From the NCBI GenBank assembly GCA_021805485.1, contig JAJZFF010000693.1, positions 1-7,605 of the forward strand: 7,605 nucleotides of DNA, in the 5' to 3' direction. Position numbers and translations under genes: made by a program. Under the pieces are notes generated by a model. The model was given only the letters and a program-made list of their open reading frames with translations, searched no databases and was not told the origin of the DNA. Shown here piece after piece: positions 5,997 to 7,605 of the stretch. The first letter of the stretch is position 1. Each line of letters opens with the position of its first letter. Origin of the DNA: Pseudomonadota bacterium (lineage in GTDB: Bacteria > Pseudomonadota > Alphaproteobacteria > Acetobacterales > Acetobacteraceae).

Positions 5997-7391
5997 ATGG
6001 CGAATGGCCGGATCGAGGGTGTGCTGCGTCACGCCGACAGCACCCATCAGGCGGCGCTGGAGCGGTGGTTCGCGCTGTTGCGCATCCCGAGCGTCAGCGC
6101 CCAGCCCGCGCACGCGGCCGACTGCGCCGCCGCGGCCGAATGGGTGCGCGCCGAACTCGCCGAGCTCGGCTTCGAGGCCGCGCTGCACGCGACACCGGGG
6201 CAGCCCTGCGTCCTCGCCCACCATCCCGGCCCCGGCGGCAACGCCCCGCACCTGCTCTATTACGGCCATTACGACGTGCAGCCGCCGGAACCGCTCGAGC
6301 TCTGGACGACGCCGCCCTTCGAGCCGACACGTACCCAGGGCCCGCACGGGGAGCGCGTGGTGGCGCGCGGCGCCGTCGATGACAAAGGGCAGGTCTGCAC
6401 CTGGCTCGCCGCCTTTCGCGCCTGGCACGCGGTCACCGGCGGGCTGCCGGCGCGCGTCACTGTGCTGGTCGAGGGCGAGGAGGAAGTCGGCAGTCCCAAT
6501 CTCGAACCATTCCTCCTCACCCAGCGCGCAGCACTCGCCGCCGACGCCGCGGTGATCTCCGATACCAACATGTGGGACATCCACACGCCGGCGATCACCA
6601 CGCGGCTGCGTGGTCTGGTCTATGTCGAACTGACGCTGCGCGCGGCGACGCGCGACCTGCATTCGGGCCTGTATGGCGGCTCGGCGCTGAACGCGCTGAA
6701 CCTGCTCACGCGCATCCTCGGCGATCTGCACGACACGCAGGGCCGCGTGCGGCTGGCCGGGTTCTACGACCGGGTCCGCCCGGTCCCCCCCGAGCAGGCT
6801 GCCTCGTGGGGCGCGCTCGGCTTCGACGAGCGTGAGTTTCTCGGCCAGATCGGGCTGCTGCAGCCGGCCGGCGAGGCCGGACTGCCGGCGCTGGAGCGGC
6901 TCTGGGCCCGTCCGACCGCCGACATCAACGGGCTCTGGGGCGGCTATACGGGCCCGGGCGCGAAGACCGTCATTCCCGGCGAGGCACGGGCCAAGCTCTC
7001 CTTCCGCCTGGTGCCGGACCAGGACCCGGCGGCGGTGCTCGCTTCCTTCCGCCGCTTCGTCGCCGAGCGCCTGCCGCCCGGCATCGAGGCGGCCTACGAG
7101 GTGTTTGGCCAGAGCCCCGGCATCGAGGTGCCGACGCACTCGCCCCTGATCGCGGCGGCGCGGGCCGCGCTGGCCGAGGAATATGGACGCGAGCCCGTTT
7201 TCGTCGGCAGCGGCGGTTCGATCCCGGTGGTGGAGAGCTTCAAGCGCGTGCTCGGGCTGGACACGCTGCTGATGGGCTTCGGCCTCGACGACGACCAGGT
7301 GCACAGTCCGAACGAGAAATTCGATCTCGCCTGCTTCACCCACGGTCTGCGGGCGCATATCCGCCTGCTCGGGCATCTCGGCCCTGGCTGA
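5997..7391 (+). CDS. M20-family metallopeptidase (carnosinase-like dipeptidase)
   Basis: A 464-residue zinc peptidase of the M20 family, in the long dipeptidase branch that includes cytosolic non-specific dipeptidase and carnosinase. The complete di-metal site is visible: His91 in GHYDVQP (with Asp93), bridging Asp128 in AVDDKG, general base Glu162 and metal ligand Glu163 in EGEEEVGS, Asp189 in ISDTN, and His436 in QVHSPNE. His222 in DLHSGLYGG belongs to the inserted dimerisation domain, where the family uses it to complete the active site of the partner subunit. No signal peptide is seen, so it is probably cytoplasmic and hydrolyses dipeptides or related amides; the exact substrate cannot be told. 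It starts 45 bases after tetR with a strong GGAGG ribosome binding site, and ends 4 bases before the next gene. Confidence 0.95.
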   Translation: MANGRIEGVLRHADSTHQAALERWFALLRIPSVSAQPAHAADCAAAAEWVRAELAELGFEAALHATPGQPCVLAHHPGPGGNAPHLLYYGHYDVQPPEPLELWTTPPFEPTRTQGPHGERVVARGAVDDKGQVCTWLAAFRAWHAVTGGLPARVTVLVEGEEEVGSPNLEPFLLTQRAALAADAAVISDTNMWDIHTPAITTRLRGLVYVELTLRAATRDLHSGLYGGSALNALNLLTRILGDLHDTQGRVRLAGFYDRVRPVPPEQAASWGALGFDEREFLGQIGLLQPAGEAGLPALERLWARPTADINGLWGGYTGPGAKTVIPGEARAKLSFRLVPDQDPAAVLASFRRFVAERLPPGIEAAYEVFGQSPGIEVPTHSPLIAAARAALAEEYGREPVFVGSGGSIPVVESFKRVLGLDTLLMGFGLDDDQVHSPNEKFDLACFTHGLRAHIRLLGHLGPG

Positions 7392-7395
7392 AGGC

Positions 7396-7605
7396 TTGCG
7401 CCTCGTCGGGCTGCGCAGCGCGCTGGCCGGCCCGTTCGATCTCGTCATCGGCCATGGCGAGGCGGTGGCGATCAGCGGTGCGTCGGGCTCGGGCAAGAGC
7501 CTGTGCCTGCGCATGGTGGCCGATCTCGATCCCAACGAAGGCGAGGCCTGGCTCGATGGCCGGCCGCGCGCTGGGATGCGCGCGCCGGAATGGCGCGCGC
7601 GCGTC
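7396..7605 (+). CDS. ABC transporter ATP-binding protein, FetA/YbbL-like (N-terminus only)
   Basis: Partial gene: the first 70 codons, running off the window end. The Walker A loop GASGSGKS is at residues 28-35, preceded by the FDLVIGHGEAVAI strand typical of ABC ATPases and followed by LCLRMVADLDPNEGEAWLDG. The short N-terminus and ADLDPNEGEAWLDG recall the FetA/YbbL group, which pairs with a FetB/YbbM membrane protein reported to export iron. That assignment is from memory, and the partner gene would lie outside the window. No ATG or GTG in this frame precedes the Walker A at a sensible distance, so the start is taken as TTG at 7396, which gives the expected LRLVGL opening. It follows the dipeptidase stop by 4 bases and has no separate Shine-Dalgarno at good spacing, suggesting coupled translation. 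Confidence 0.82.
   Translation, partial: MRLVGLRSALAGPFDLVIGHGEAVAISGASGSGKSLCLRMVADLDPNEGEAWLDGRPRAGMRAPEWRARV

Noticed and set aside
5112..7535. Very long open frame (807 codons) on the minus strand opposite tetR and the M20 dipeptidase
   Set aside because: It is antisense to two genes with complete, recognisable motifs. Its product is an Arg/Ala/Gly/His-rich sequence with no recognisable domain. Strong third-position GC bias in the real genes removes stop codons from this antisense frame.

Overview
The window is GC-rich chromosomal DNA with dense, tightly packed genes and strong third-position GC bias. The protein families (FadN-type 3-hydroxyacyl-CoA dehydrogenase, NodT-type outer-membrane lipoprotein, AefR-like TetR, carnosinase-like M20 peptidase, FetA-like ABC ATPase) fit an alphaproteobacterium, most likely a sphingomonad. 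That placement rests on remembered family resemblance, not on a search. No RNA genes, insertion sequences, integrases, CRISPR arrays or phage genes were seen.

Left part, minus strand (about 1-3464): a fatty-acid (or branched/dicarboxylic acyl) degradation operon, transcribed right to left. The order is acyl-CoA ligase, MerR-family regulator, thiolase, then a 3-hydroxyacyl-CoA dehydrogenase cut by the window edge. Three junctions are very tight: a 4-base ATGA overlap, a 22-base gap carrying a Shine-Dalgarno, and a 1-base TGATG overlap. The ligase would activate the acid to its CoA thioester, the dehydrogenase would oxidise the 3-hydroxyacyl-CoA, and the thiolase would cleave the 3-ketoacyl-CoA. 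The MerR protein probably controls the operon. A sigma70-like promoter in front of the ligase has a perfect ACGTATACGT palindrome lying across its -35/-10 spacer and the first base of the -10, where MerR-family regulators bind.

Middle part (3493-5325): a NodT-family outer-membrane efflux lipoprotein on the minus strand, divergent from an AefR-like TetR regulator on the plus strand. The spacer between them is about 210 bp and holds a clear TetR-style inverted repeat with three ACCGA/TCGGT half-sites. No membrane-fusion protein or RND pump gene lies next to the outer-membrane component, so here it is an orphan.

Right part, plus strand (5325-7605): the TetR gene is followed after 45 bases by an M20 metallopeptidase (dipeptidase) with all metal and catalytic residues in place. 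After 4 more bases comes the start of an ABC ATPase resembling FetA/YbbL, cut by the window end.

Overall this is ordinary metabolic and transport chromosome. I see no evidence of a wholly new system. The most useful leads are the two operator-like palindromes, each placed so that a regulator encoded nearby could plausibly use it.
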